Shown here in pieces: positions 18,659 through 27,206 of a stretch of 42,041 bases of DNA. The stretch's first letter is position 1, and every line of letters starts with the position of its first letter. The notes beneath the pieces were generated by a model. That model saw nothing but the letters and a program-made list of their open reading frames with translations. It had not been told where the DNA came from and did not search any database. The stretch comes from Blautia sp. An81. Lineage in GTDB: Bacteria; Bacillota; Clostridia; Lachnospirales; Lachnospiraceae. The stretch is taken from NCBI RefSeq assembly GCF_002161285.1, contig NZ_NFHH01000031.1:1-42041 (forward strand), in the 5' to 3' direction. The position numbers were made by a program, and so were the translations under genes.

Positions 18659-18688
18659 TTGACAAAGATAATGGGAATATGGTATATA
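18659..18688 (+). promoter_or_regulatory. Promoter upstream of the DUF454/ABC exporter operon
   Basis: A perfect TTGACA (18659-18664) is followed after 18 bp by TATATA (18683-18688). Initiation near 18696 would give an untranslated leader of about 115 bases that includes a hairpin with a T7 run (18700-18736) and a palindrome (18744-18761). Confidence 0.65.
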
Positions 18689-18699
18689 AATACAAGGTA

Positions 18700-18736
18700 G
18701 ACGCAGCTAACTCATTTATGAAGCCGCGCTTTTTTT
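18700..18736 (+). terminator. Leader hairpin with T-run, possible attenuator
   Basis: CGCAGCT and AGCCGCG form a 7-bp stem with one A-C mismatch, with a 13-base loop, followed by seven Ts. It lies within about 40 bases of the predicted transcription start, so it would stop transcription almost at once unless bypassed. The stem is modest and the call tentative. Confidence 0.4.
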
Positions 18737-18743
18737 AAGACTA

Positions 18744-18761
18744 TAAGTTAAATATAACTAA
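18744..18761. promoter_or_regulatory. Imperfect 18-bp palindrome, possible operator
   Basis: TAAGTTAAATATAACTAA is symmetric at 7 of 9 positions and lies between the leader hairpin and the DUF454 start codon. Its TTAGTTA-type half-sites recall metal-dependent DtxR-like operators, but this is a resemblance only. Confidence 0.3.
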
Positions 18762-18811
18762 CCATTTAGAAGTTTTAAGGAAGAAACTCTAACAAGGTAG
18801 AAAGGAAAAAT

Positions 18812-19210
18812 ATGAAGAAAAATCCATTAAAGCTATTTTGGATGATACTTGGTTTTATATGCCTGGGTCTGGGAACTGTGGGAGTGGTCCTCCCTATTCT
18901 CCCTACAGTACCTTTTTATATGGCTACAGTTTTCTGTTTTGCCAAAAGCTCCAGAAAACTTCACGACTGGTTCATGGGAACCAGTCTGTATAAGAAACAT
19001 CTGGAATCTTTTGTACAGAAGAAGGCTATGACTATGAAAACAAAACTGACCATTGTGGGAACGGTTACCTTGGTAATGGCGGCAGGATTTCTCATGATGA
19101 GCAATGTTCCTGTAGGAAGGATCTGTCTGGCAGCGGTATGGGTATGCCATCTGCTGTACTTCTTCCTCAGAGTTAAAACAGTAAGAGAGGGAGAAGGTGT
19201 ATCTGCCTGA
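18812..19210 (+). CDS. DUF454 (YbaN) family inner membrane protein
   Basis: 132-residue membrane protein with about four hydrophobic segments. The N-terminal [29 protein letters not shown] is the hallmark of the DUF454/YbaN family, whose biochemical role is not known; FakSs-kLh-W continues the family pattern. Start ATG 18812 follows AAAGGAAA. It is 30 bases ahead of an ABC exporter pair in the same direction and probably in one operon, so it may assist that exporter. Confidence 0.9.
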   Translation: MKKNPLKLFWMILGFICLGLGTVGVVLPILPTVPFYMATVFCFAKSSRKLHDWFMGTSLYKKHLESFVQKKAMTMKTKLTIVGTVTLVMAAGFLMMSNVPVGRICLAAVWVCHLLYFFLRVKTVREGEGVSA

Positions 19211-19240
19211 TCTCCCGCAGAAAAACGAGGCTGAATATTT

Positions 19241-20992
19241 ATGATCAAGACAAGACTGGTGAGACTGCTGTCTCACGCAAAAAAATATATAGTATATAAC
19301 ATTCTCTGGCAGTGGATCGCACTTTTGGCTCAGATCCTTGCGGTGTTCTCCATTGCAGAGCTTTTGGGTAAAGTGGTGGATGCCGAAAATCTGCCCCAGG
19401 CCCTGGGAGAACTGTCCCTGGGAAGGACAGTTTTCCTCCTTGTTCTGGCTGTGGCAGTCCGGTTTCTCTGTGAGCGGATGGCGGCCAGGGCTTCTTATGA
19501 AGCCAGCGTAGATGTAAAGAGGATCCTGCGGAAGAAAATCTATGAAAAACTCCTGAGGCTGGGAGCTTCTTATAAAGAGAAAACATCTACTTCAGAGGTG
19601 GTTCAGCTAAGCACCGAAGGCGTAGAACAACTGGAAATATATTTTGGAAAATACCTTCCCCAGCTTTTTTACAGCCTTCTGGCACCTCTGACTCTTTTTT
19701 TGATTTTATCTTTTGTAAACCTTAAGGCCAGCCTGGTATTACTGATCTGTGTGCCTTTGATTCCCATATCCATTGTAGCAGTACAGAAATTTGCAAAAAA
19801 ACTGCTGAGCAGATACTGGGGTGTTTATACAGGTCTTGGAGACAGCTTCCTGGAAAACCTCCAGGGCCTGACTACTTTGAAAATCTATCAGGCAGATGAG
19901 CAGAAAGCAGAGGAGATGGACCAGGAAGCTCAGGAATTCAGACGGATAACCATGAAGGTCCTGACTATGCAGCTAAATTCTACCAGCGTTATGGACATTG
20001 TAGCTTACGGTGGCGCGGCAGTGGGGATGATCGTGGCTGTCAGCGAATTTCTTGTAGGAAGACTGGACTTTTCCGGGACCCTTGCCATTATTCTTCTGGC
20101 TTCAGAGTTTTTTATTCCCCTGCGGCTTCTGGGATCCTTTTTCCACATTGCCATGAACGGTATGACAGCCAGTGACAAGATTTTTCATCTCCTGGATCTG
20201 GAGGAACCAGAAAAGGGAGAAGAGAAAATGTCTCCGGAGAACTTTGATATAGAACTGCAAAATATACGGTTTTCTTACGAAGAGGACAGAGAAATCCTGA
20301 AAGGGGTCAGCCTGGTTATTCCCCAAGGTTCCTTTGTGTCTCTGGTAGGAGAGTCCGGCTGTGGGAAAAGTACCATTGCCGGTCTGCTTACCGGAAAGCT
20401 TCAGGGCTATCAGGGAGAAATCCATATAGGAGAAAAGCCCCTGGCCCAAATCCAGGAAAGGGAACTGATGGACCACATAACCCTTGTACGGCATAACAGT
20501 TACCTTTTTAAGGGAACAGTGGCAGAGAATCTGCAGATGGCAAAGCCTGAGGCTGAAGTGGAAGAAATGAGGAGTGTGCTCTCCAGAGTGAATCTGCTGG
20601 GATTTTTAGATGCTCAGGAGGGACTTGAGACAAAACTTCTGGAACAGGGAGCCAATCTGTCCGGAGGCCAGCGTCAGAGACTGGCCCTTGCCAGAGCTCT
20701 TCTCCATGACACCCCGGTATATATCTTTGACGAAGCTACTTCAAACATAGATGCGGAAAGCGAGGATCTGATCATGGAAGTGATCCGGGAACTGGCCAAG
20801 ACCAGAACTGTCCTTCTTATCTCCCACAGACTGTCCAATGTGGCGGCTTCTGACAGGATTTACCTTCTGGACCAGGGGGAGATCCGGGAGGCAGGAACCC
20901 ATGAGGAATTGATGAAACGGAGAGGCGTTTACTGCAGACTTTATGAAACACAGAAAAATCTGGAAATGTATGGAAGGGAGGAGAAGGGATGA
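19241..20992 (+). CDS. ABC exporter half-transporter, subunit 1 (CydDC/MsbA-like)
   Basis: 583 residues: an N-terminal six-span exporter domain (about 1-310) fused to an ATPase domain. Walker A GESGCGKST is at 370-378, the signature LSGGQ at 473-477, Walker B PVYIFDEATSNID, with catalytic Glu and the switch His in LISHRLS. It overlaps the next gene by four bases (ATGA), so the two surely form a heterodimer. CydDC exports thiols, and other such pairs export haem, peptides or drugs; the sequence does not decide. Partner gene and DUF454 gene define the operon. The ribosome binding site before ATG 19241 is weak. Confidence 0.9.
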   Translation: MIKTRLVRLLSHAKKYIVYNILWQWIALLAQILAVFSIAELLGKVVDAENLPQALGELSLGRTVFLLVLAVAVRFLCERMAARASYEASVDVKRILRKKIYEKLLRLGASYKEKTSTSEVVQLSTEGVEQLEIYFGKYLPQLFYSLLAPLTLFLILSFVNLKASLVLLICVPLIPISIVAVQKFAKKLLSRYWGVYTGLGDSFLENLQGLTTLKIYQADEQKAEEMDQEAQEFRRITMKVLTMQLNSTSVMDIVAYGGAAVGMIVAVSEFLVGRLDFSGTLAIILLASEFFIPLRLLGSFFHIAMNGMTASDKIFHLLDLEEPEKGEEKMSPENFDIELQNIRFSYEEDREILKGVSLVIPQGSFVSLVGESGCGKSTIAGLLTGKLQGYQGEIHIGEKPLAQIQERELMDHITLVRHNSYLFKGTVAENLQMAKPEAEVEEMRSVLSRVNLLGFLDAQEGLETKLLEQGANLSGGQRQRLALARALLHDTPVYIFDEATSNIDAESEDLIMEVIRELAKTRTVLLISHRLSNVAASDRIYLLDQGEIREAGTHEELMKRRGVYCRLYETQKNLEMYGREEKG

Positions 20993-22689
20993 CCGGGGCA
21001 AAAAAAGAAAGAAGAAGCGGGATTCGGATCATGGCTCAGCTTATCGGCCTTGTAAAGCCTCTGCTCCACATTATGACGGCGGCTATTCTCCTAGGTGTTC
21101 TGGGATACCTCTGCGCCATTTTCCTGACTATCCTGGCAGGCCAGGCGATCCTGAAAGGAAGTGGCCAGAACCTGTTCCTGCTTATGGGAATCCTGGCAGT
21201 CTTCAGGGGGATCCTTCACTATGCGGAACAATACTGCAACCATTTTATTGCCTTTAAACTGCTGGCGATCATCCGCCATAAAGTTTTTGCTGCTCTGCGA
21301 AAGCTTTGCCCGGCAAAGCTGGAGGGAAGAGATAAGGGAAATCTGATTTCCATTATCACTACAGACATCGAGCTTTTGGAGGTCTTTTATGCTCATACTA
21401 TCTCCCCTATTGCCATTGCCTTCCTCACTTCTCTGATCATGGTAATTTTTATAGGAAGCTATCATATCCTGGCGGGACTCTTTGCCCTGGCTGCCTATGT
21501 GGTGGTAGGAGCAGTGATCCCCTTGTGGAACGGGAAAAGAGGAGGAAACCGGGGAATGGAATTCCGTACCGGTTTTGGCGAATTGAACAGCTTTGTCCTG
21601 GACTCTCTCAGAGGTCTGGATGAGACTATTCAATACGGACAGGGAGAGAAACGGGAACGGGAAATGGAAGAACGTTCCATCAGACTGGGAAATCTCCAGA
21701 AGGGGCTCAGCCGTCTGGAAGGCTCTCAGAGGTCCTTTACCACACTGGCTATCCTGGCCTTTTCCTTTGGAATGCTTTTCTTTACCCTGTATCTGGGACA
21801 GCAGGGAGAACTGGACTTTGGAGGAATCCTCACTTGTACTATTGCTATGATGGGTTCCTTCGGCCCGGTAACAGCCCTGTCCAGTTTGTCTAACAACCTG
21901 AATCAGACCCTGGCCAGCGGAGAGAGAGTCCTTTCCATTCTGGAGGAAGAGCCTCTGGTAGAAGAGATCCCGGAAAATATTTCTTCAGAGGCCTTACAGG
22001 GGGCAGATAAAGGGGAAGCACATCCGGCGGCTTTTGCCTTTACAGGAGCCAGGGCTGAACATGTGACCTTTGCCTATGAGGATGAAGTAATATTGAAAGA
22101 CTATTCTCTTGAAATGCCCCAGGGAAAGATCATCGGAATCCATGGAGCCAGCGGCTCCGGAAAGTCTACGCTCTTAAAACTGTTGATGCGGTTCTGGGAT
22201 GTGGACCAGGGGGCTGTGAAACTTTCAGAAACGGATGTACGGCAGATTCCTACAGTACAGCTCAGGAACACAGAATCCTATGTGACCCAGGAAACTCATT
22301 TGTTCCATGATTCCATTGCCAATAATATTGCCATAGGAAAGCCTGGGGCCAGTCGGGAGGAAATCATAGAGGCAGCGAAGAAGGCTTCTATCCATGACTT
22401 TATTATGATCCTTCCAAAAGGGTATGAAACAGAGGTGGGAGAACTGGGAGATACCCTTTCAGGAGGAGAAAAACAGAGGATCGGCGTGGCCAGAGCCTTT
22501 CTCCATGACGGGCCTTTCCTCCTTCTGGACGAACCTACCAGTAATCTGGATTCCCTGAACGAAGGAATTATCCTGAAGTCTCTGAAGGACTCCTGCCAGG
22601 AGAAGACGGTAGTGCTGGTTTCCCACAGAAAATCCACCATGAATCTGGCTGACAAAGTCTATACTATGGACAATGGAAGAATTTCATAG
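20989..22689 (+). CDS. ABC exporter half-transporter, subunit 2 (CydDC/MsbA-like)
   Basis: 566 residues, same architecture as the preceding subunit: six membrane spans, then ATPase domain with Walker A GASGSGKST (386-394), signature LSGGE (490-494) and Walker B FLLLDEPTSNLDSLNEG. Both subunits have intact catalytic Glu, so both nucleotide sites look competent, unlike many heterodimers with one degenerate site. A charged N-terminal stretch of about 12 residues precedes the first span. ATG 20989 follows GGAGGAG within the previous gene. A hairpin terminator lies 14 bases after the stop. Confidence 0.9.
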   Translation: MTGAKKERRSGIRIMAQLIGLVKPLLHIMTAAILLGVLGYLCAIFLTILAGQAILKGSGQNLFLLMGILAVFRGILHYAEQYCNHFIAFKLLAIIRHKVFAALRKLCPAKLEGRDKGNLISIITTDIELLEVFYAHTISPIAIAFLTSLIMVIFIGSYHILAGLFALAAYVVVGAVIPLWNGKRGGNRGMEFRTGFGELNSFVLDSLRGLDETIQYGQGEKREREMEERSIRLGNLQKGLSRLEGSQRSFTTLAILAFSFGMLFFTLYLGQQGELDFGGILTCTIAMMGSFGPVTALSSLSNNLNQTLASGERVLSILEEEPLVEEIPENISSEALQGADKGEAHPAAFAFTGARAEHVTFAYEDEVILKDYSLEMPQGKIIGIHGASGSGKSTLLKLLMRFWDVDQGAVKLSETDVRQIPTVQLRNTESYVTQETHLFHDSIANNIAIGKPGASREEIIEAAKKASIHDFIMILPKGYETEVGELGDTLSGGEKQRIGVARAFLHDGPFLLLDEPTSNLDSLNEGIILKSLKDSCQEKTVVLVSHRKSTMNLADKVYTMDNGRIS

Positions 22690-22702
22690 AGAAGGTATTC
22701 AG

Positions 22703-22729
22703 AAAAAGGATTGCGTGCAATCCTTTTTT
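22703..22729. terminator. Intrinsic terminator of the ABC exporter operon
   Basis: AAAAAGGATT and AATCCTTTTTT flank a GCGTGC loop. The A-rich 5' arm and T-rich 3' arm give a U-tract on both strands. Confidence 0.8.
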
Positions 22730-22759
22730 CATGCTATCATAGAACACAGGTGAATTGGA

Positions 22760-24316
22760 ATGGAAAGTTTTTATTTAGCATGGATAAACCTTGTGGAAAA
22801 TCTAAAAATACTGGTACGTGTACCAGAGGAGATAAGAGACAGTTTCTGGGAACAGCTTCTTGACAATAACCGGCGTCTGATGACTGTGATCAGTATTCTG
22901 GCTGCCCTTGTGCAGGCAGTCAATATCTTTCATGTTCTGATGGGGTCTGAAAGCGGACTTGAGACACTGAATAACCGGATTTATTTTGCTTTTTACTGTA
23001 CATTTCTTCTGATCAATCTGGGCTTTCTGGCGGCCCAGGAAATATTCAGAAAGAAGCAGTGGAAAAAGAGGCAGATATTCCTTCAGGGTGGATACTGCGC
23101 TGTGGGAGTGGTCTGGAACTGCATGCTGAACTATTACGATATTACAAAAGCCCAGGACGGATGGAACCTTTCGGTGATTGTGACCTGCATCATGGGTTCG
23201 GCCATTATTGTTCAGGCGCTGCCCATTTACGCTCTCAGTGTTTACGGCGGCGCATCCCTGGCTTTTTCCCTGGCAGCCTTTCCTTACATTCAGTTCGGCG
23301 GCCTGATCAATGTGACCGTAGCCGGGGGGATGGCAGTGATCGCTTCTTCGGCCAGATACTGGTATAAGGTAAAGGAACTGTCTCAGCAAAGGGAAATCCG
23401 GAAGATAAATCAGCAGCTGATAAAAGAAGGAGAGGAACTGAGCCTGAGCCTGGAAAAAATCCGTCTGCTCATGGATAAAATGGATCATATCATCTATGAA
23501 TGGGATATTGAAAAAGGACAGATTTCTTTCTCTGCAAAATGGATAGATAAGTTTGGCGAAGATACCCAGATCACAGATGATTTGCAATGGCTTGAGCAGA
23601 CCAGATGCATGACTTCGGAGGAAAAAGGGAAACTTCTGAATGGAGTGGAAAAAGCCATGGAACAGAAGAAAATCTTTGAAGAAGAAATCCAGCTGACGGA
23701 CAAGGAAGGAAGTACCCAGTGGTATCTGCTCCGTTTGTATTTCCAGTATGGCAAAGATGGAGAAGCCAGGTCCGGCGTAGGTTTTCTCATTAATATCCAG
23801 AAACAGAAAGAGGAGCTGGAGACTTTGGAAGGAGAGATGAGCCGGGACTATCTTACCGGTGTCATGAACCGAAAAGGCATCCAGGAATATGCCGAGAGTG
23901 AATTGAAGAAAAAAGACAGGGATAGGCAGATGGCCATGATTCTTATTGACCTGGATAATTTTAAAAAGGTCAATGACAGATACGGCCATCCTTTCGGGGA
24001 TCAGGTCCTTATCCGAACAGGAGAAAGGCTCTCTGAAATCTTCAGGAGCTGCGGTTTTGTAGGAAGGATCGGCGGAGATGAATTTATGGCGGTCCTTGCT
24101 GTGAAAGATCAGGAAGAACTGAAGGACAGGATCAGAGAACTGAGAGATTGTCCGGTGCTCCTGGAGCAGCAGGGAGAAATGGTAAAAACAGAGTTCTGTG
24201 CCGGCACGGCAGTAGCCGCTCCGGAAGATACTTACCAGACGCTGTATCAAAAAGCAGATCAGGCTTTATATAAAGCAAAAAATACAGGAAGAGGAGAAAC
24301 TTACCTGGCAGGGTGA
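22760..24316 (+). CDS. Membrane-anchored PAS-GGDEF diguanylate cyclase
   Basis: 518 residues. Residues of about 35-210 contain five or six membrane spans and form an unnamed sensory module. A coiled-coil linker (about 212-240) leads to a PAS-like domain (about 240-355, with IIYEWDIEKGQISFSAKW and GVGFLINIQKQK). A GGDEF domain begins with SRDYLTGVMNRKG. The active-site GGDEF is intact at 438-442, so it should make cyclic di-GMP from GTP. The usual inhibitory RxxD site five residues upstream is absent, suggesting no product inhibition. ATG 22760 is preceded by AGGTGA. The stop codon lies inside the shared terminator. No c-di-GMP receptor is next door, but the type IV pilus genes are convergent. 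Confidence 0.92.
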   Translation: MESFYLAWINLVENLKILVRVPEEIRDSFWEQLLDNNRRLMTVISILAALVQAVNIFHVLMGSESGLETLNNRIYFAFYCTFLLINLGFLAAQEIFRKKQWKKRQIFLQGGYCAVGVVWNCMLNYYDITKAQDGWNLSVIVTCIMGSAIIVQALPIYALSVYGGASLAFSLAAFPYIQFGGLINVTVAGGMAVIASSARYWYKVKELSQQREIRKINQQLIKEGEELSLSLEKIRLLMDKMDHIIYEWDIEKGQISFSAKWIDKFGEDTQITDDLQWLEQTRCMTSEEKGKLLNGVEKAMEQKKIFEEEIQLTDKEGSTQWYLLRLYFQYGKDGEARSGVGFLINIQKQKEELETLEGEMSRDYLTGVMNRKGIQEYAESELKKKDRDRQMAMILIDLDNFKKVNDRYGHPFGDQVLIRTGERLSEIFRSCGFVGRIGGDEFMAVLAVKDQEELKDRIRELRDCPVLLEQQGEMVKTEFCAGTAVAAPEDTYQTLYQKADQALYKAKNTGRGETYLAG

Positions 24317-24333
24317 GTTTCTCCTCTTCCTGT
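24284..24333. terminator. Bidirectional terminator between the GGDEF and PilT genes
   Basis: A near-perfect inverted repeat of about 17 bp, starting ACAGGAAGAGG (24284-24301) and closing at 24316-24333, encloses a 14-base loop. On the minus strand it is followed by a six-T run and is a strong terminator for the pilus operon. On the plus strand the tail is GTTTTC. The plus-strand GGDEF gene ends inside it. Confidence 0.88.
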
Positions 24334-24351
24334 GTTTTCAGGACACTGTCT

Positions 24352-25431
24352 TCAGCGGCCCAGATTTCGTATGAGCATTTCCGGATTTGAGGCATAGTCC
24401 AGAGCAGTCTGCCTGGTGATAGCCCCTGCCCGGAAGAGTTTCAGAAGACTGGAATCCATGGAACACATAGCCTCTGAAGAAGAATTATAAATCTGTCCCT
24501 CGATCTGGGGGATTTTTCTTTCCCGGATCATATTTCTGAGAGCAGGAGTCATGGTCATGATCTCAAAGACCGGAATACGTCCCCCGTCAGCAGAAGGAAC
24601 CAGCTGCTGAGAAATAATGCACTGGAGCACCATGGAAAGCTGGACAGAGATCTGCTTCTGCTGATTGGCAGGAAATACATCAATAATACGGTCGATGGTA
24701 TTGGCTGCTCCTATAGTATGGAGAGAAGAGAAGATCAGATGTCCGGTCTCCGCAGCGGTCATGGCTACCTGCATAGTCTCATAGTCACGCATTTCCCCCA
24801 GGAGGATCACATCAGGACTCTGACGGAGAGAGGCCCTGAGAGCAGAAATATAGCTGACAGTATCTGTGGTGATCTCCCTCTGGCTGACAATGCTCTTTTC
24901 ATGGCGGTGCAGATATTCCAGAGGATCTTCCAGAGTGATAATGTGTTTTTCGCGATGTTTATTGATGTAGTCGATGATACAGGCCAGAGTAGTGGACTTT
25001 CCGCTTCCAGCAGTTCCGGTTACCAGGACCATGCCTTTGTTTAAGTCTCCCAGATGTATGATCCCCTCCGGAATTCCCAGCTCCTGGGGAGATGGAAGAG
25101 TAAAAGAGATAATGCGGATCACCGCTGCAGCAGAACCACGCTGCATATAAGTGTTTACCCGGAAACGGCTGACCCCCGGGATAGCAAAGGAAAAGTCATC
25201 GTCTCCCTTTTCGGTGAGAGACGCCATGCTGCGATGGGATGCAAGAGCATAGATATCTTCAATGAATCCCATAGTGTCTTCCGGCATAAGCCGTTCCTGG
25301 GAATACTCCAGGATCTGATCATTTAAACGATAGGACAGGGGACGGCCTGCAACAACGAAGATATCTGAGGCCTTTAAAAGTGAAATCTCCTTTAAGATTT
25401 CCTGAGTTTCTTTTTTTATTGTTTCATTCAT
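24352..25431 (-). CDS. pilT: PilT-type type IV pilus retraction ATPase
   Basis: 359 residues, the length of PilT rather than of PilB. Walker A GTAGSGKST is at 139-147, the Asp box LEDPLEY, Walker B VILLGEMRD and the His box HTIGAANTIDRII. The C-terminal ALRNMIRERK matches the AIRNLIRE motif that marks retraction ATPases. No PilB-like N-terminal domain is present. It probably powers pilus disassembly or is the only motor of this operon. It is the last gene of a minus-strand operon with PilC and small single-span proteins. ATG 25431 follows GAAAGGA on the minus strand. Confidence 0.92.
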   Translation of the reverse strand: MNETIKKETQEILKEISLLKASDIFVVAGRPLSYRLNDQILEYSQERLMPEDTMGFIEDIYALASHRSMASLTEKGDDDFSFAIPGVSRFRVNTYMQRGSAAAVIRIISFTLPSPQELGIPEGIIHLGDLNKGMVLVTGTAGSGKSTTLACIIDYINKHREKHIITLEDPLEYLHRHEKSIVSQREITTDTVSYISALRASLRQSPDVILLGEMRDYETMQVAMTAAETGHLIFSSLHTIGAANTIDRIIDVFPANQQKQISVQLSMVLQCIISQQLVPSADGGRIPVFEIMTMTPALRNMIRERKIPQIEGQIYNSSSEAMCSMDSSLLKLFRAGAITRQTALDYASNPEMLIRNLGR

Positions 25432-25468
25432 AAATATGCCAATCCTTTCTGGGGCTTTTAAGCTCCTG

Positions 25469-25915
25469 CTACTCAGACAGAGCGTTGGGATCCAGAAGGT
25501 TCAGAGAGCTTTTATCCTCCCAATCTCCAGTGCTTACCTGTTTAAAAGAAGTAACCCGGTAAAGCTGTCCTTCATTTTCTTCAGGAGAAACCGGGACCAG
25601 AGTTACCTGAAGGGCCTTTTCCCCTTCAATAGGAATAGAAAAATCATAGGTTTGATCTTCCAGGAGCTGTTCAAAGGTACCTGCTTCATAGGCCTGATGG
25701 AGTTCATGATCAATAGAGGCAATCTCTTCCAGTGCCAGAGCCTTTGCTTCTTCATAGGATTGGGATTCCTGGACAGACTGCCGGCAGAATACAGCGCCTC
25801 TTCTAGCACTCATATAAGCCAGGAGAGCAAAAGCTACCATGGCCAGAATCACAAATACTGTAAGGATTGAGGCAGTCCCGGCATTTACTATAGGAAAAAT
25901 TTTCTTTTTTTTCAT
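25469..25915 (-). CDS. Small single-span protein of the pilus operon
   Basis: 148 residues. A basic start (MKKKK) is followed by one hydrophobic segment (about 11-35: GTASILTVFVILAMVAFALLAYMSA) and an acidic soluble domain of about 110 residues. It lacks the classical type IV prepilin G/FxxxxE motif. Shape and position suggest a minor pilin or pilus assembly component. The start overlaps the next upstream gene by four bases (ATGA), so expression is coupled. Family not recognised. Confidence 0.8.
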   Translation of the reverse strand: MKKKKIFPIVNAGTASILTVFVILAMVAFALLAYMSARRGAVFCRQSVQESQSYEEAKALALEEIASIDHELHQAYEAGTFEQLLEDQTYDFSIPIEGEKALQVTLVPVSPEENEGQLYRVTSFKQVSTGDWEDKSSLNLLDPNALSE

Positions 25916-26361
25916 GATCCTTCACCAGCCTTTAAAGGAATATAGCAGCTTACATCCAGAGTGCACAGGGGTTCTTCTTTATCTGTTACCTGGATTTCAC
26001 CCTTCAGGAGATGTTCTTCCCAGGAACTCTCCGAAAGAGTAAGGGTCAGAAGGTAGGTTTCCTGTTCGAGAGTGCAGGGCTGCCATTCTTCATCATAATA
26101 AATTGTCAGAAGGGAATCTCTCTGCTGGGCGTCGGGATATTCCCGGAGGATTTCTGAGAAGGACCCTTTACCGGCTTCAAAAAGAGCAGATACATTTTTA
26201 GCGCAGACCAGAGCCTGATTCCGGGCGTGGGTCTGCTGGGACAGGGTCCTGGCTTGAACAAAAAGCTGCAGGCAGACGGCGCCTGCCAGAGCAAAGAAAA
26301 AAATAGCCAATATCAGTTCCAGCAGAAAAAGATTGGAACGTTTCGCAGGGGCTTTTCTCAT
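25912..26361 (-). CDS. Prepilin-like minor protein with atypical cleavage site
   Basis: 149 residues. The N-terminus KRSN-LFLLELILAIFFF resembles a type IV prepilin: a short basic leader, then a hydrophobic helix with Glu at position 5 after a would-be cleavage point. The residue before cleavage is Asn instead of Gly, so processing by a prepilin peptidase is uncertain. The C-terminal part (about 40-149) is an ordinary mixed soluble domain with three Cys. Four-base overlaps at both ends (ATGA) couple it with its neighbours. Confidence 0.8.
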   Translation of the reverse strand: MRKAPAKRSNLFLLELILAIFFFALAGAVCLQLFVQARTLSQQTHARNQALVCAKNVSALFEAGKGSFSEILREYPDAQQRDSLLTIYYDEEWQPCTLEQETYLLTLTLSESSWEEHLLKGEIQVTDKEEPLCTLDVSCYIPLKAGEGS

Positions 26362-26861
26362 GACGTCTCCCCTCCTGTCTCAGAAGCACTGGGCTGCCAG
26401 CATAAAGTCTGAGAGTTTCCTCCGTCTTCTGTAAGAGTCAGGCGGAGCAGTCCTGTGGAAGTCTGCTCCAGCTCCATACTATCTATTTCCAGAAGAGGTG
26501 TCCCTCCGGAAAAATCGGGCTCCTGGTCCTCCCGTATAAAAAGTTCTGTTAAATGGCCTTCATAGACATAAATATAGGTAAGGTATGGAACCTCATTGAC
26601 ATTCTGGCTCAGACAAAGAGCATTTCCGTCTGGTCCTTTAGCCAGAGATATCCCTCCTTCCTGATCACAGCTTTTTAATTTCTGCTCAAGATAGGAAAGG
26701 GCAGTATACAGGTTATAATCCTGTCTTTCCTGAGTGACTGTCTTCTGATAAAGGACAGCTCCTGCCGCTGTCACTCCAAGAGCGGACAAGGCAAATACAC
26801 AGAAAAGAGAAATCGTAAAAATCAGGTCAATAGAGTGGCTTTTTCGGAAATATCGGTTCAA
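26358..26861 (-). CDS. DUF4860-like single-span protein of the pilus operon
   Basis: 167 residues with one N-terminal membrane segment (about 11-38: SIDLIFTISLFCVFALSALGVTAAG) and an extracytoplasmic domain with two or three Cys. It resembles the DUF4860 family found in Firmicute pilus-like operons, though I name that from memory of its pattern. The start is TTG at 26861, eight bases after GGAGG on the minus strand; no ATG fits. It lies three bases from the preceding gene of the operon. Confidence 0.78.
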   Translation of the reverse strand: MNRYFRKSHSIDLIFTISLFCVFALSALGVTAAGAVLYQKTVTQERQDYNLYTALSYLEQKLKSCDQEGGISLAKGPDGNALCLSQNVNEVPYLTYIYVYEGHLTELFIREDQEPDFSGGTPLLEIDSMELEQTSTGLLRLTLTEDGGNSQTLCWQPSASETGGETS

Positions 26862-26864
26862 TCC

Positions 26865-27194
26865 CTATTCCTCCTTCCGGATAACAGTGATCTCAGGCAT
26901 GAGATTTTCTCCCTGGGGCTGATAATCCACCAGGAAGCGGCGGCTGTCATAAGTGATCCCATAGTCCTCAGTGAGAGCTTCCAGGCTTTCCGGATAATAG
27001 CCGTTCAAAGCATAACAATGGACGGCACTTTCTACCAGAGCCTGCCGGAGCGTATCTTCCTCCTCCCGGCCTGAAACCCCGGACAATGAGGAAAGGCCTG
27101 TAAGGAAAAAAAACATAATAAGAAGAAAGACGCACAGAGACAGAATAAAACTCCTGATGGGTGATCTTTGCTTCTGGGTGACAAATCGTTTCAT
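26865..27194 (-). CDS. Small single-span protein, possibly pseudopilin-like
   Basis: 109 residues: a basic N-terminus (KRFVTQKQRSPIR), one hydrophobic segment (about 15-38), then a domain with LRQALVESAVHCYALNGYYPESLEALTEDYGITYD. The motif ALNGYYPESLEAL... is like the segment after the helix in pseudopilins and related secretion proteins. ATG 27194 follows AGGAGGG. It sits 12 bases after the PilC gene. Confidence 0.78.
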   Translation of the reverse strand: MKRFVTQKQRSPIRSFILSLCVFLLIMFFFLTGLSSLSGVSGREEEDTLRQALVESAVHCYALNGYYPESLEALTEDYGITYDSRRFLVDYQPQGENLMPEITVIRKEE

Positions 27195-27206
27195 AGCAGC
27201 GCCCTC

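Noticed and set aside
22802-24250. 482-codon minus-strand open frame opposite the GGDEF gene
   Set aside because: The translation is rich in Phe, His, Ser and Gln without domain signs, as expected opposite a real gene. The plus-strand frame has clear GGDEF and PAS features.
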